A stretch of 64,000 bases of DNA, taken from positions 1 through 64,000 of the forward strand of contig CAIUKF010000009.1 in the NCBI GenBank assembly GCA_903899655.1, in the 5' to 3' direction. A program made the translations under genes and the position numbers. This stretch comes from an uncultured bacterium (GTDB taxonomy: Bacteria > Patescibacteriota > Saccharimonadia > Saccharimonadales > Saccharimonadaceae). The notes under the pieces were generated by a model. It was not told the origin of the DNA, did not search any database, and worked only from the letters and a program-made list of their open reading frames with translations. Shown here one piece after another: positions 8,463-17,601 of this stretch (position 1 is the first letter of the stretch; every line of letters begins with the position of its first letter).

Positions 8463-9581
8463 ATGAAAATACTGGGAATTGAATCGAGTTGTGATGAAAC
8501 TGCAGCGGCCGTCGTACAGGACGGGCGCACACTTTTAAGTAGCGTCGTTAATTCGCAAATCGATATTCATGCTGTTTATGGTGGCGTCGTACCCGAAGTT
8601 GCTGCGCGCAGTCATATCGAGGTTATCAACCCCGTAATCAACCAAGCCTTATCTGACGCCAAATTGACTTGGGATGATATCGACGCCGTTGCTGTGTCAT
8701 ACGCCCCCGGTCTGATTGGATCATTGTTGGTCGGCACCTTGGCCGCCCGAACTTTGGCGATTTTAAAAAACAAACCCTTGTACCCTATTCACCACGTCGA
8801 ATCACACGTTTACGCTAACTTCCTAACGGAAACAGCGAATGGAATATGGAATATGGAATATGGCGATTCCGGCTCAACTTTAATAGCCAACAGCCAAATT
8901 CCAATAGCCACTTCTGCTCCCGCCTTCCCTATCCTAGCCCTTATCGTCAGCGGTGGTCACAGCCAGCTAGTATTATTCCGCGACCACGGTGATTACGAAT
9001 TATTAGGCCAAACCCAAGACGATGCCGTAGGTGAAGCTTTTGACAAAGTTGCTAAAATTTTAGGCCTAGCCTACCCCGGTGGGCCATCAATCGCCCGCGC
9101 CGCCCTAAATGGTAACCCAACAAAATACAAATTACCTAAGTCGAAATTATCTGGCAAATACAACTTTAGCTTTTCGGGCCTCAAAACTGCCGTCTTACGA
9201 GCCGTTCAGCACGAAACAGGCGTTGACTTCACTTTTCCGTCCAGCGGCCTTGCACAGCGTTTAAACGACGTCCAGCGGGCTGACTTTGCTGCTAGCTTCC
9301 AACGAACAGCAATCGAAACTCTAGTCGACAAAACCGAACGCGCTTTTTATGATTTTGACGCCAAATCAGTCGTCATTGCCGGCGGAGTTGCCGCCAACGC
9401 CGAATTACGCCGAATTTTATCCGAACGCATACCTATCCACATCGATTATGCCCCATCTGACCTGTGCACTGACAACGCTGCTATGGTTGCATCAATGGGA
9501 TATTATTACTCGTTGAAAAATCAGCCAATCAGCCCCTATGAATTAGAGGTCATCCCAAGTTTATCAATGTCGGCCAAGTAA
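8463..9581 (+). CDS. tsaD: tRNA N6-adenosine threonylcarbamoyltransferase TsaD
   Basis: TsaD transfers threonylcarbamoyl to A37 of ANN-decoding tRNAs, together with TsaB and TsaE. The sequence has the family start MKILGIESSCDETAAAVV, the metal-binding HHVESH near residues 110-115, VSGGHSQL, and the C-terminal GGVAAN and DNAAM blocks. At 372 aa it is longer than the usual 335-345 because of about 25 extra residues at about 125-150. That insert is encoded by a copy of the dispersed GGCTATTGGAATTT repeat and keeps the frame open. The gene overlaps the convergent FemABX gene by 18 bases. Confidence 0.97.
   Translation: MKILGIESSCDETAAAVVQDGRTLLSSVVNSQIDIHAVYGGVVPEVAARSHIEVINPVINQALSDAKLTWDDIDAVAVSYAPGLIGSLLVGTLAARTLAILKNKPLYPIHHVESHVYANFLTETANGIWNMEYGDSGSTLIANSQIPIATSAPAFPILALIVSGGHSQLVLFRDHGDYELLGQTQDDAVGEAFDKVAKILGLAYPGGPSIARAALNGNPTKYKLPKSKLSGKYNFSFSGLKTAVLRAVQHETGVDFTFPSSGLAQRLNDVQRADFAASFQRTAIETLVDKTERAFYDFDAKSVVIAGGVAANAELRRILSERIPIHIDYAPSDLCTDNAAMVASMGYYYSLKNQPISPYELEVIPSLSMSAK
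8837..8910. repeat. Dispersed GGCTATTGGAATTT repeat, copy 1, inside tsaD
   Basis: Three tandem GGAATAT units (about 8841-8861) are followed by a minus-strand copy of the repeat core (8882-8910). Read on the minus strand, the core differs from copy 5 (54021-54050) at one position in 28. It is translated in frame within tsaD, between the metal-binding HHVESH and the GGHSQL motif. Confidence 0.75.
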
Positions 9582-10553
9582 AGCTTTGATTCGCCTGATA
9601 ACAGCCTTAGCAAATGGTAATCCGCGGTTCCAAATTATATAACTAACAGATAAAGGTCGGTCAAAGGTGCCAGCCAGCATAGTCTCGTCTGTCGCCCAAC
9701 CTTTTTTGAAAGTTGCAATCCCGCCATCCAATAATCCGCCAAAATCATATCGTTTCAGGCCCCACTCGCGGCACTTTAAAATGGCATACCATTTTAAAGC
9801 GTAATTTGCCCGTAAATTTTGGCCATCTTCGTTCATACCGCCGTACAATTCGTAGGCTGTGTCCGCACTTATCGCCAACCACAAAAACGCAATCGGCTGG
9901 TCGTCAACATAAGCCGCAAAAACTGGCGAAAAATCCCCCATTTTGTCAAAAACATCGGAATAATATTGATCATCATGCAACCCAAATCCAGCTCGTTTAG
10001 ACGTCGCATGGTAAACCGCCAGACATTTGTCTAATTCTTGTCGATTGTTTACCCTTTTAATCACAAACTTTTCAGTCCCCGATTTGCGGATATATTGACG
10101 AGTTTTTTTAGCCATATCGCCCAACAAATCAGATTCAGCTTTTGTAAGGTCTAAAATTATAGTCCGTGCCGGCAAAATCGTATTACTCGACTGTCGCCAA
10201 TGTTTCGGTACTGTATATTCCTTACTGTCAGGCTCAATCGTCAAGGCAACTGAATGATATTTATATTTGGCATATTTAGCTAGCTCAGTCAGCGTTTCTT
10301 CCCCGTTAAGCTCATCCACAACCGGACCGCGTGGTACATAACTTAGAGACCTTAGCGGCCAAGGTAAATGTCGCACTAAAATCTGCGCTGCCCCAACCAC
10401 TTGTTCGCCTGTGTCATACAAAAATATTCGATGCGCCGTCCAGCCATGCGCTGTTTTTACATCCCCCCAACCTGATAATTGCAATGGGTGCCCGCCGTGT
10501 TCAACAACGTAATCATCCCAGTCTTGCCTATCGTGACATTCCAATAACTTCAT
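9564..10553 (-). CDS. FemABX-family peptidoglycan interpeptide-bridge aminoacyltransferase
   Basis: Proteins of this double-GNAT family use aminoacyl-tRNA to add amino acids to lipid II stem peptides in the cytoplasm. Family features are W-D-x-V at the N-terminus, LQ.SGWGDVK..HGW, SYVPRGPV, the central KTRQYIRKS segment and the C-terminal YDFGG...F KKGWA block. I start it at ATG 10553 (MKLLECHDRQDWDDYV). A TATAAT box ends 6 bases upstream of that ATG, and homologues begin at about this point. The ORF can be extended to 10583, but this would place the -10 box inside the gene. Confidence 0.88.
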   Translation of the reverse strand: MKLLECHDRQDWDDYVVEHGGHPLQLSGWGDVKTAHGWTAHRIFLYDTGEQVVGAAQILVRHLPWPLRSLSYVPRGPVVDELNGEETLTELAKYAKYKYHSVALTIEPDSKEYTVPKHWRQSSNTILPARTIILDLTKAESDLLGDMAKKTRQYIRKSGTEKFVIKRVNNRQELDKCLAVYHATSKRAGFGLHDDQYYSDVFDKMGDFSPVFAAYVDDQPIAFLWLAISADTAYELYGGMNEDGQNLRANYALKWYAILKCREWGLKRYDFGGLLDGGIATFKKGWATDETMLAGTFDRPLSVSYIIWNRGLPFAKAVIRRIKALLGRH

Positions 10554-10647
10554 ATATTCATTATACGTCATCGCAAACAACATTACCTATCCATTCGGCT
10601 ATGCTCATGACCTGTGGCGCCTACTATTTACCATCTATCTGCTGTGG

Positions 10648-10781
10648 TATAATGTAAGTTGAAAACAAACAGTGAAATAAAAAAGGATTGTGTTTAAAGG
10701 GTTTTCACGCGAAAGCCTGAGTGATATTTATGTTTTTTTATTTCACGTGTAATATACATACTTTAAGAGATTTAGCCCCAC
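10648..10781 (+). promoter_or_regulatory. valS promoter and structured leader
   Basis: TGGTATAAT (-10 at 10648-10653, extended) starts a leader of about 120 bases before valS. GTGAAATAAAAAA (10672-10684) is complementary to a segment at about 10734-10746. It encloses a small hairpin with GGGTTTTC and GAAAGCC arms and an ACGC loop. I see no T-box core sequence and no valine-rich leader ORF. It may be a cis-regulatory RNA of valS or a short independent RNA. Confidence 0.4.
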
Positions 10782-13331
10782 ATGAAATTAGCCAAAGCCT
10801 ACGACCCAAACCAATACGAACCTAACATCTATGCCTTGTGGGAGAAAAGCGAAGCTTTCAACCCAACAGGGAAGGGTGATCCGTTTTGCGTCGTAATGCC
10901 ACCACCAAATGCTAACGGCAATCTACATATTGGTCACGCTTTGACTGTCACTTTAGAAGATATAATGGCGCGTTATTACCGCATGAAGGGACGCGATGTT
11001 GCCTATATTCCTGGCGCCGATCATGCTGGTTTTGAAACTTGGGTTGTTTTTGACAAAGTCTTAACCGAAAAGGGGATTAACCGTTTTAATTTCAGCCGCG
11101 AACAGCTTTACAGCCAAGTTTGGGACTTCGTCGAGCAACAACGTGGCAACATGGAATTACAACTACGTGCCTTAGGCGTCAGTGCCGACTGGAAAGACCT
11201 TGTTTTTACACTTGATAAAAAGGTGGTTGATACCGTTTACGGAACCTTTAAAAAATTACTTAGCGATGGCCTAATTTACAGAGGTGAGCGCATCGTAAAT
11301 TACAGTACTAAATACCAAACTAGCTATTCAGATATCGAAGTTGACCACAAAAAAGAAAAAGGCACATTATGGCAAATTGCATACCCAACCTATGACAAAA
11401 TTGGTGAAATTATCATTGCCACGACTCGCCCCGAAACCTTGTTTGGCGATACAGCCGTTGCAGTTAACCCCAAAGATCCCCGTTACAAAGACCTTATCGG
11501 AACTCGCGTTTTCTTGCCGTTAACAGATAGGGTAATACCAATTATTGCTGATGACGCTGTCGACCAAACCTTCGGAACAGGCGCTGTAAAAATTACACCA
11601 GCACATGACCCAAATGACTTCGAAATGGGTCACCGCCACAATCTTGAGCGCCTACAAGTTATCGACTTTGACGGCAAAATGATTAACGTTCCACCTCAGT
11701 TAATGGGCGTACCAGTTGAAGAAGCCCGCGCCTTAACCTTAGCGTTACTAAAAACAGAAGAACTTATAAGAGGCGAAACAGCTATCGAACACACTGTAGG
11801 TTATGACTACAAAAGTGGCCTGCCAATTCAACCACTAATCAAAGATCAGTGGTTTATCAAAGTTCAGCCGTTAGCACAGCGTGCCAAAAAAGCCTTACTC
11901 GACGGTGAAATCACTTTCACTCCCGAAAGCCGCAAGCGTGTCTTAATTCAATATTTGGATAATCTGCACGACTGGAACATATCACGTCAAATCCCATGGG
12001 GAATCCCGATTCCAGCCTTTCAAAACATTAATAAACCAGATGATTGGATTTTTGATGAGCGAATCGACCAAAAAACAATCGTCGTCAACGGTTCGACCTA
12101 TCAACGCGAGGAAGATACCTTTGATACATGGTTCAGTAGCGGCCAATGGCCTTTTATTACGACCGACTTTTTAAGCGGTGGACCACTCAGCCGATTCTAT
12201 CCCAACAACGTTATGGAAACCGGTACTGACTTGCTAGACCGATGGGTTGCTCGCATGATTATGCTAGGCCTGTACGTCACCGACAAAGTTCCTTTTAAAC
12301 ATGTTTATTTGCACGGCATGGTTTTGGATGAAAAAGGCCAAAAAATGAGCAAAAGTAAAGGCAATGTCGTCAATCCAATGGAGTTAATCGCCAGTTACGG
12401 ATCAGATGCAATGCGCCTGGGAATTGTTGCCAACCGCAGCGCCAGTCAAAACCAAGCCTTCAGCACCAATAGAGTAGTTGCCGGCCGAAATTTTTGCAAC
12501 AAATTATGGAATATTGCTAGGTTTATCGAAGATAAGGTCGGCGAAGACCATAAAAATGTCGATCCAACACCAACAACACCTGCTGACCACTGGATTATTC
12601 GCGAATTGACCGCCACTATTGCTGATATCGAGCAAAAAGTTGAAACATATCGCTTTGCCGAAGCCAGCGAAACAATGTACCACGCCATCTGGGACGACGT
12701 CGCTGACTGGTATATCGAAGCCAGCAAATTACAAGACAATCCAAGTATGTTGGCCTGGGTACTAGACACCAGCCTCAAGATTGCTCACCCTTTTGCACCA
12801 TTCGTCACCGAAACCATCTGGCAAACCTTACCATGGCAAACTAGCCTGTTGATATCAACCAACTGGCCAAAAACACCTGTATTCGATGATATCGCCGCTG
12901 CCGAATTTGCCCGTCTGAAAGAATTAGTTACCGAGATTCGTTTCGTTGATTCTGAATTACCAGGCAACAAACGTTACAGCCTGTTGTACCAAAACGACAG
13001 CTTGATCGCTGACAATGCACAACTAATCCAAAAGTTGGCTAAATTAAAAGATGTCCAACCTGTTGATCAGGCGCGTGGATTACGCATCGCTGCCAGTGGG
13101 CGAGAGGCCTGGTTAGATGTTTCAGCCGAGACTATGTCCGAACATCAGACAAATCTTGAGGTCCGCCTGGCACAAACCCACACAGATATTGCCGCTTTGG
13201 AGGCACGACTACGCAACAAAGTATACGTCAGCAAAGCTCCGTCTAACCTGGTTGAAGAATCACGCACTCAATTGGAACAAAAAAAGACGCTTAAAGAGCG
13301 CCTTATCCACGAATTAGAAATTCTTAAATAG
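10782..13331 (+). CDS. valS: Valyl-tRNA synthetase
   Basis: Class I synthetase charging tRNA-Val in the cytoplasm. The 849-aa protein has HIGH at residues 49-52, a CP1 editing domain with TTRPETLFGD and PAHDPNDFEMG, KMSKS at about 521-525, the anticodon-binding domain, and a C-terminal arginine/lysine-rich coiled coil (about 785-849) typical of ValS. The residues after HIGH read GADHAGFETW, where most ValS read GTDHAG.AT; the assignment as ValS rests on overall layout and the C-terminal coiled coil. It has a long structured 5' leader and overlaps the convergent small gene by 8 bases. Confidence 0.96.
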   Translation: MKLAKAYDPNQYEPNIYALWEKSEAFNPTGKGDPFCVVMPPPNANGNLHIGHALTVTLEDIMARYYRMKGRDVAYIPGADHAGFETWVVFDKVLTEKGINRFNFSREQLYSQVWDFVEQQRGNMELQLRALGVSADWKDLVFTLDKKVVDTVYGTFKKLLSDGLIYRGERIVNYSTKYQTSYSDIEVDHKKEKGTLWQIAYPTYDKIGEIIIATTRPETLFGDTAVAVNPKDPRYKDLIGTRVFLPLTDRVIPIIADDAVDQTFGTGAVKITPAHDPNDFEMGHRHNLERLQVIDFDGKMINVPPQLMGVPVEEARALTLALLKTEELIRGETAIEHTVGYDYKSGLPIQPLIKDQWFIKVQPLAQRAKKALLDGEITFTPESRKRVLIQYLDNLHDWNISRQIPWGIPIPAFQNINKPDDWIFDERIDQKTIVVNGSTYQREEDTFDTWFSSGQWPFITTDFLSGGPLSRFYPNNVMETGTDLLDRWVARMIMLGLYVTDKVPFKHVYLHGMVLDEKGQKMSKSKGNVVNPMELIASYGSDAMRLGIVANRSASQNQAFSTNRVVAGRNFCNKLWNIARFIEDKVGEDHKNVDPTPTTPADHWIIRELTATIADIEQKVETYRFAEASETMYHAIWDDVADWYIEASKLQDNPSMLAWVLDTSLKIAHPFAPFVTETIWQTLPWQTSLLISTNWPKTPVFDDIAAAEFARLKELVTEIRFVDSELPGNKRYSLLYQNDSLIADNAQLIQKLAKLKDVQPVDQARGLRIAASGREAWLDVSAETMSEHQTNLEVRLAQTHTDIAALEARLRNKVYVSKAPSNLVEESRTQLEQKKTLKERLIHELEILK

Positions 13332-13659
13332 ACGGCCAAGAATATTCGCTACCAAAAGCATTGACCGACAAACGTCGTTGAGCAATATATTTTTTCTCGT
13401 CCTCGGTTTTGGCTTGCGAAGCGGGTTGTTGGGCGCGTAAACTAATGGTACCAGATGTAAACGAATCGCTATTGACATGAGTATGTTGCTCGGGCAATTT
13501 CATCCTTATAGATTCAGGGTCAATACTAGTAATTTTTGAAGATGTTTTTGATGCAGCAGCCGATACAGCATTGTCGATTTGAGTGTCATGCGACAACATG
13601 CCAAACACCGCTAACAAAGAGACGGTGACGGATAGTGGGTGAGAAAATGCTGATATCAT
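13324..13659 (-). CDS. Small exported protein, unknown function
   Basis: 111 aa. The first about 25 residues are hydrophobic and look like a signal peptide or anchor. The rest is polar and Ser/Thr/Gln-rich without a recognisable domain and ends in SEYSWPSI. It has an AT-rich upstream region with a TATAAA -10 candidate about 30 bases before the ATG and no clear SD. The coding case rests mainly on the signal-like N-terminus and its place between well-spaced neighbours. Confidence 0.5.
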   Translation of the reverse strand: MISAFSHPLSVTVSLLAVFGMLSHDTQIDNAVSAAASKTSSKITSIDPESIRMKLPEQHTHVNSDSFTSGTISLRAQQPASQAKTEDEKKYIAQRRLSVNAFGSEYSWPSI

Positions 13660-13797
13660 ATAGGTTTTTACTTTTTTGTTTTAATTTATAGTACATACTT
13701 AACATAGCATAAGCTTGGTTTTTCGTCAAGTATAGGTTAGTCGATTTTTATCACTGTTGACTAATATATATTCTTATGCTTAAATATATATAATATT

Positions 13798-14616
13798 ATG
13801 CAACAGCCAATCATGTCTGAACATTCAATCGAAACCGACTTCGGAATAGCTAAAATACATGACTATAAAGATATAAACAAAGATGGCGACAGGATTCTTG
13901 TCGTACCTGGATTTAGTACTTCTGGAAACCACTTAGCCGAACTGATGAATAGCATGCATGATGAAGGCTTAAACAGTTTTACTTTTAGCCAGCCAAGAAA
14001 CAACATTAGTAAGCCAGATATCGATCCAATCAACCGCCAGGCTGAAATAATAACAAGTATTCTGGACGCTGAGCTTAAAGAAGGCGAGCAAGTATACGCC
14101 GTAGCTCACTCTTTAGGCGCGGCAGCCTTATTAAAGGCAGCTATTGCTAACCCTGAGCGGTTCTTAGGAATACTACTAATGCAGCCGATTGGACTAATTA
14201 CCGACAAACTTAGTCTAGCTGGGCTAATGAAAAGTTCAATTTATGCATCATTAAAAAATACATTCGATGCCGCTAATCAACAAAATAACATTGACAATGT
14301 CACGCCGAGTCAAGTTGTCGCTTTGTATAACAATAGCATTCGTGAAGGAGTAAAGAACCCACAACTGACACTAAAAGAAGCGGCTGCAAGTACTGAATAT
14401 AATATTACCGACGACCTGAATACAATTAGTGGCATACCAATCGACATATTGTTATCAAACAAAGATGAATTTTTTGGCACAGCCACAAAAGAAAATATCC
14501 CCAAAGGCACTACAAACATTTCAAGTATTTCAGATAAGAATGCGCCGCATAATACCTTTTGGCTACACCCAAATAGAACAGCCAAACTAATCAAACACTT
14601 TTCTAAAAATAAATAG
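13798..14616 (+). CDS. Alpha/beta hydrolase
   Basis: 272 aa, single-domain soluble hydrolase. The strand before the oxyanion region reads ILVVPGFSTSG. The nucleophile elbow is AHSLGAA (Ser near residue 105). The acid is likely Asp in LLSNKDEFFG (near 223), and the base His lies in NAPHNTFW near 252. The substrate is unknown. Two starts are possible (13798 or 13813), and AT-rich -10 candidates (13785-13794) lie immediately upstream. Neighbours give no pathway clue. Confidence 0.8.
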   Translation: MQQPIMSEHSIETDFGIAKIHDYKDINKDGDRILVVPGFSTSGNHLAELMNSMHDEGLNSFTFSQPRNNISKPDIDPINRQAEIITSILDAELKEGEQVYAVAHSLGAAALLKAAIANPERFLGILLMQPIGLITDKLSLAGLMKSSIYASLKNTFDAANQQNNIDNVTPSQVVALYNNSIREGVKNPQLTLKEAAASTEYNITDDLNTISGIPIDILLSNKDEFFGTATKENIPKGTTNISSISDKNAPHNTFWLHPNRTAKLIKHFSKNK

Positions 14617-14619
14617 TTG

Positions 14620-15075
14620 TTATTCGTGGTGGTAAGGTTTACCGGCGGCGATCTCTTGGGCGCGGTATATCTGTTCAGACAACATTAAACGCACTAACTG
14701 ATGCGGAAAAACCAGCTGGGACAACGACCAAACAAAATTTGCTCGGGTATGAACCGTATCGTCAACGCCATATGCACCACCGATGATAATTACGATATCT
14801 TTGGACCCCTCTAGCGGCACCAACAACAGCTTAGACAAGGCAGGCGAATCAATAATCTTGCCACGCTCATCCAACAAGATAACGTAGTCATTAGCATTTA
14901 GGTGCGAAATGATGCGCTGTGACTCTTCCTGGCGCGCTCTGTCGTTAGGCAACAGTGAATGTGGTAAAAGTACCCATTCAACAACAAATGGGCGTTTTAA
15001 ACGCTCTTGGTAACGCCCGATTCCTTCGGCTACCCAAGATTCATGTTTTTTACCAATAGCGATAATGCGAATCAT
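14620..15075 (-). CDS. rlmH: 23S rRNA (pseudouridine1915-N3)-methyltransferase RlmH
   Basis: RlmH methylates pseudouridine 1915 in helix 69 of 23S rRNA on the assembled 70S ribosome, using SAM. The 151-aa protein matches the family in length and shows the SPOUT-type knot features DERGK, IIGGAYGV and the C-terminal YHHE (PYHR in E. coli). Its ATG overlaps the stop of the HIT gene by one base (TAATG), so the two are one transcription unit. Confidence 0.95.
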   Translation of the reverse strand: MIRIIAIGKKHESWVAEGIGRYQERLKRPFVVEWVLLPHSLLPNDRARQEESQRIISHLNANDYVILLDERGKIIDSPALSKLLLVPLEGSKDIVIIIGGAYGVDDTVHTRANFVWSLSQLVFPHQLVRLMLSEQIYRAQEIAAGKPYHHE

Positions 15076-15473
15076 TACAGTCGAATGCGCTCGGCAACAG
15101 AGGCCAAATAGTCATTAGTGGCTTCTGACGGTTCTGGCATTGGGTCTAGATTGACAAAGCCTTGATGTCCAATTGGCACCAGATGAATATGGGTATGTGG
15201 CACTTCAAAACCTTTGATAACTACCGCAACCCTGGCAACATCCATAACTTTGCGCAAATGTAAGGCAATTTTTTGAGCTGTTTTCCATAAATAATCGTAA
15301 TCATCAGCTTCCAAATCCCAAATTTGATCAATTTGTTTTTTCGGTACAACCAAAGTGTGGCCTTCACTTAGTGGGTGATTAGTTAAAAAAGCAATGACTT
15401 GGTCGTCCTCATAAATTTTATGTGATGGAATCTTGCCATTAATGATAAGTGTAAAAATTGATGGTTCTTGCAT
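15075..15473 (-). CDS. HIT-family nucleotide hydrolase/transferase
   Basis: 132 aa. The histidine triad is VPHTHIHLVP near residues 96-105, and the N-terminal F....G.IPS.KIYED..V.AF block is typical of HINT/HIT proteins. These hydrolyse adenosine phosphoramidates or dinucleoside polyphosphates. A TATAAT box (minus strand, 15481-15486) ends 7 bases before the ATG, predicting a leaderless mRNA shared with rlmH. The upstream region is divergent, facing the phosphatidyltransferase gene. Confidence 0.93.
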   Translation of the reverse strand: MQEPSIFTLIINGKIPSHKIYEDDQVIAFLTNHPLSEGHTLVVPKKQIDQIWDLEADDYDYLWKTAQKIALHLRKVMDVARVAVVIKGFEVPHTHIHLVPIGHQGFVNLDPMPEPSEATNDYLASVAERIRL

Positions 15474-15520
15474 AGATATAATTATACCCGATAGCCTGAT
15501 TTTTGTTATACAATAGCAAT

Positions 15521-16159
15521 ATGAAGCTAAAAAAGCTGAAATTGGGTTTTAATCTACAAAAAGCAATTGACGGCATAATCGACAAATGGATACTCCGATA
15601 TATTCCAAACACCGTCAGGCCTAATCAAGTCACTGTTATACGTTTTATTTTGATACCAATTGTTTATTGGTTATTGATAAAGGGTTGGTTTGGATTAGCG
15701 CTATTTACGTTTTTCATTGCCGCCTCAACTGATTTTGTTGACGGCGCTATGGCCCGAACACGGAATCAAATTACCGATATCGGTAAAATTATCGACCCTG
15801 TTGCTGACAAATTATTAATCATGACAGTACTACTTTACATCGGTTTTGATTATTTTATTGTTAAAGTTTTCGTCATCGTGATTATTTTGGAGCTAGCGGG
15901 AATTTTACTAAGCATTATCTTTTCAAAGGCAAACGGACGACCAATTGGCGCCAACCTATACGGCAAGATCAAGATGATTTTGCAAAGTTTTAGCGTTGGA
16001 TTGTTTATTTTAGGCATCTTAATTAACGACTTATTTTTGGTTGTCATTTCGGAAGATTTATTGTTTTTAGCGTTATTATTTGCGTTGTTTTCAGCGATAG
16101 AAAATTTGCGAGTTCGAATTTGGCATCCTAAAAAAGGTGATATTAAGATTAGTTTTTAA
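15521..16159 (+). CDS. CDP-alcohol phosphatidyltransferase (PgsA-like)
   Basis: An integral membrane enzyme that transfers the phosphatidyl group of CDP-diacylglycerol to an alcohol, probably glycerol-3-phosphate. The signature D-x2-D-G-x2-A-R-x8-G-x3-D-x3-D is complete in DFVDGAMARTRNQI...GKIIDPVADK, around residues 74-98. About five to six TM helices follow. The ATG at 15521 is chosen over the upstream TTG 15503, because a TACAAT box (15509-15514) ends 6 bases before that ATG. This looks like another leaderless start, divergent from the HIT gene. Confidence 0.9.
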   Translation: MKLKKLKLGFNLQKAIDGIIDKWILRYIPNTVRPNQVTVIRFILIPIVYWLLIKGWFGLALFTFFIAASTDFVDGAMARTRNQITDIGKIIDPVADKLLIMTVLLYIGFDYFIVKVFVIVIILELAGILLSIIFSKANGRPIGANLYGKIKMILQSFSVGLFILGILINDLFLVVISEDLLFLALLFALFSAIENLRVRIWHPKKGDIKISF

Positions 16160-16185
16160 TAACGAGAAAGGGATTTGGTCACGTT

Positions 16186-16230
16186 CCGCCAAATTAAATA
16201 CACCCCAGTTGGGTGTATTTAATTTGGCGG
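16186..16230. terminator. 20-bp palindrome abutting tRNA-Ser(CGA)
   Basis: Positions 16186-16205 and 16211-16230 are perfect reverse complements with loop CAGTT. The right arm includes the 3' end of the tRNA (CCGCCA on the minus strand). The far arm therefore also reads CCGCCA on the plus strand, right after a scrap of tRNA-like sequence at about 16162-16185. It probably terminates tRNA transcription. Confidence 0.7.
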
Positions 16231-16314
16231 AGAGAAAGGGATTTGAACCCTTGAGAACGTTACCGCCCTACCGCTTTTCGAGAGCGGCCAGTTCAACCAC
16301 TCCTGCATCTCTCC
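16225..16314 (-). tRNA. tRNA-Ser(CGA)
   Basis: Read on the minus strand, acceptor GGAGAGA pairs with TCTCTCC. The anticodon stem CCGCT/AGCGG encloses loop CTCGAAA, giving anticodon CGA for UCG. There is a long class II variable arm, a GGTTCAAATCC T-loop, discriminator G and an encoded CCA. Length 90. Confidence 0.95.
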
Positions 16315-16469
16315 ATACTATTTTGTACTTTGTAAATTATAACAGATAAGAACTATCGAGCAATAATAGATACATTTATCAATGGCGAGTGGGTCTGACA
16401 CTGGATTATCGACAAGTAATAACATATGCTGGTGATAGATTAGTTTCATCGTAAAATCAGGAGGTTTTT

Positions 16470-17594
16470 ATGTTAGATCCACGAGTGCAACAACTTGCCA
16501 GAAATTTGATTCATTATTCGACCAATTTACAGGCGGGTGAGAAGATATTGATTCAAATGAATAATGACACACTGCCATTGACTAAAGCTTTGATTGAAGA
16601 AGTTTATAAGGTTGGGGCAATGCCGTTTTTGGAACTAGTAAATACCCAACTGCAACGCTCAGTATTAAAAGGGGCTTCTGTCGAACAGCTTCAATTGAGT
16701 GCTAGCTGGGAAACAGACCGCATGAGTAAAATGGACGCCTTTATCGCACTGCGAGCCAACGATAATGTCAGTGAGTTATCAGACGTTCCAACTAATCAAA
16801 TGCAATTATATCAAACATATCTTGGCAGGCCAGTTCAAGACATACGCATTCCAAAAACGAAATGGTGTGTTTTGAAATACCCTAATAGCGCCATAGCTCA
16901 ACAAGCCAATATGAGCACTGAGGCTTTTGAAGATTACTTCTTTGATGTCTGCAACCTAGATTACTCCAAAATGGACAGCGCTATGACCCCACTGTGTGAA
17001 TTAATGGATAGAACAGATAAAGTTAGGATTGTTGGGCCTGGTACTGACTTAACTTTTTCAATCAAAGACATACCTACGATTAAATGCTGCGGGGTAATGA
17101 ATATACCTGATGGCGAAATATTTACCGCGCCAGTCAAAGATTCAATCAACGGACATTTGTCGTATAACACCCAGTCAATACAACAAGGCTTTACTTTTGA
17201 AAGTATTCATTTTGAATTTGTTGATGGCAAAATCGTTAACGCAACATCCAATAACACAGACAAAATCAATCAGATACTAGATACTGATGAAGGCGCCCGT
17301 TACATCGGTGAATTTTCATTTGGCGTCAACCCATATATCGATACGCCGATGAAAGACACTTTGTTTGATGAAAAAATCAAAGGCAGCTTTCACTTTACGC
17401 CAGGCAACGCTTATGACACTGCTTTCAACGGTAATAAATCAGCCATTCACTGGGATTTGGTCTGTATTCAAACACCAGAATACGGTGGCGGAGAAGTCTG
17501 GTTTGACGATGTTTTGATTCGTAAAGACGGTTTATTCGTTTTGCCAGAATTAGTTGGACTAAACCCAGAGAATTTGATTAATAGTAGTAAATAA
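16470..17594 (+). CDS. M29-family (AmpS/PepS-like) aminopeptidase
   Basis: 374 aa. The protein follows the M29 metallopeptidase layout: an N-terminal Rossmann-like half and a C-terminal half with the metal site. Candidate ligands are Glu in GEIFTAP (near 214), Glu in IGEFSFGVNP, and the His and Asp residues in GSFHFTPGNAYD and AIHWDLV. These exopeptidases release N-terminal amino acids in the cytoplasm, which would suit an organism living on imported peptides (inference). A strong AGGAGG stands 6 bases before the ATG, so this gene is SD-dependent. Confidence 0.92.
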   Translation: MLDPRVQQLARNLIHYSTNLQAGEKILIQMNNDTLPLTKALIEEVYKVGAMPFLELVNTQLQRSVLKGASVEQLQLSASWETDRMSKMDAFIALRANDNVSELSDVPTNQMQLYQTYLGRPVQDIRIPKTKWCVLKYPNSAIAQQANMSTEAFEDYFFDVCNLDYSKMDSAMTPLCELMDRTDKVRIVGPGTDLTFSIKDIPTIKCCGVMNIPDGEIFTAPVKDSINGHLSYNTQSIQQGFTFESIHFEFVDGKIVNATSNNTDKINQILDTDEGARYIGEFSFGVNPYIDTPMKDTLFDEKIKGSFHFTPGNAYDTAFNGNKSAIHWDLVCIQTPEYGGGEVWFDDVLIRKDGLFVLPELVGLNPENLINSSK

Positions 17595-17601
17595 CGGTTA
17601 G

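Noticed and set aside
10660-10781. T-box or known riboswitch in the valS leader
   Set aside because: No T-box core sequence, specifier loop or recognised riboswitch core could be found; kept only as a structured leader.
16137-16349. 70-codon frame over tRNA-Ser(CGA)
   Set aside because: It runs antisense through the tRNA and the palindrome, so the frame is explained by those features.
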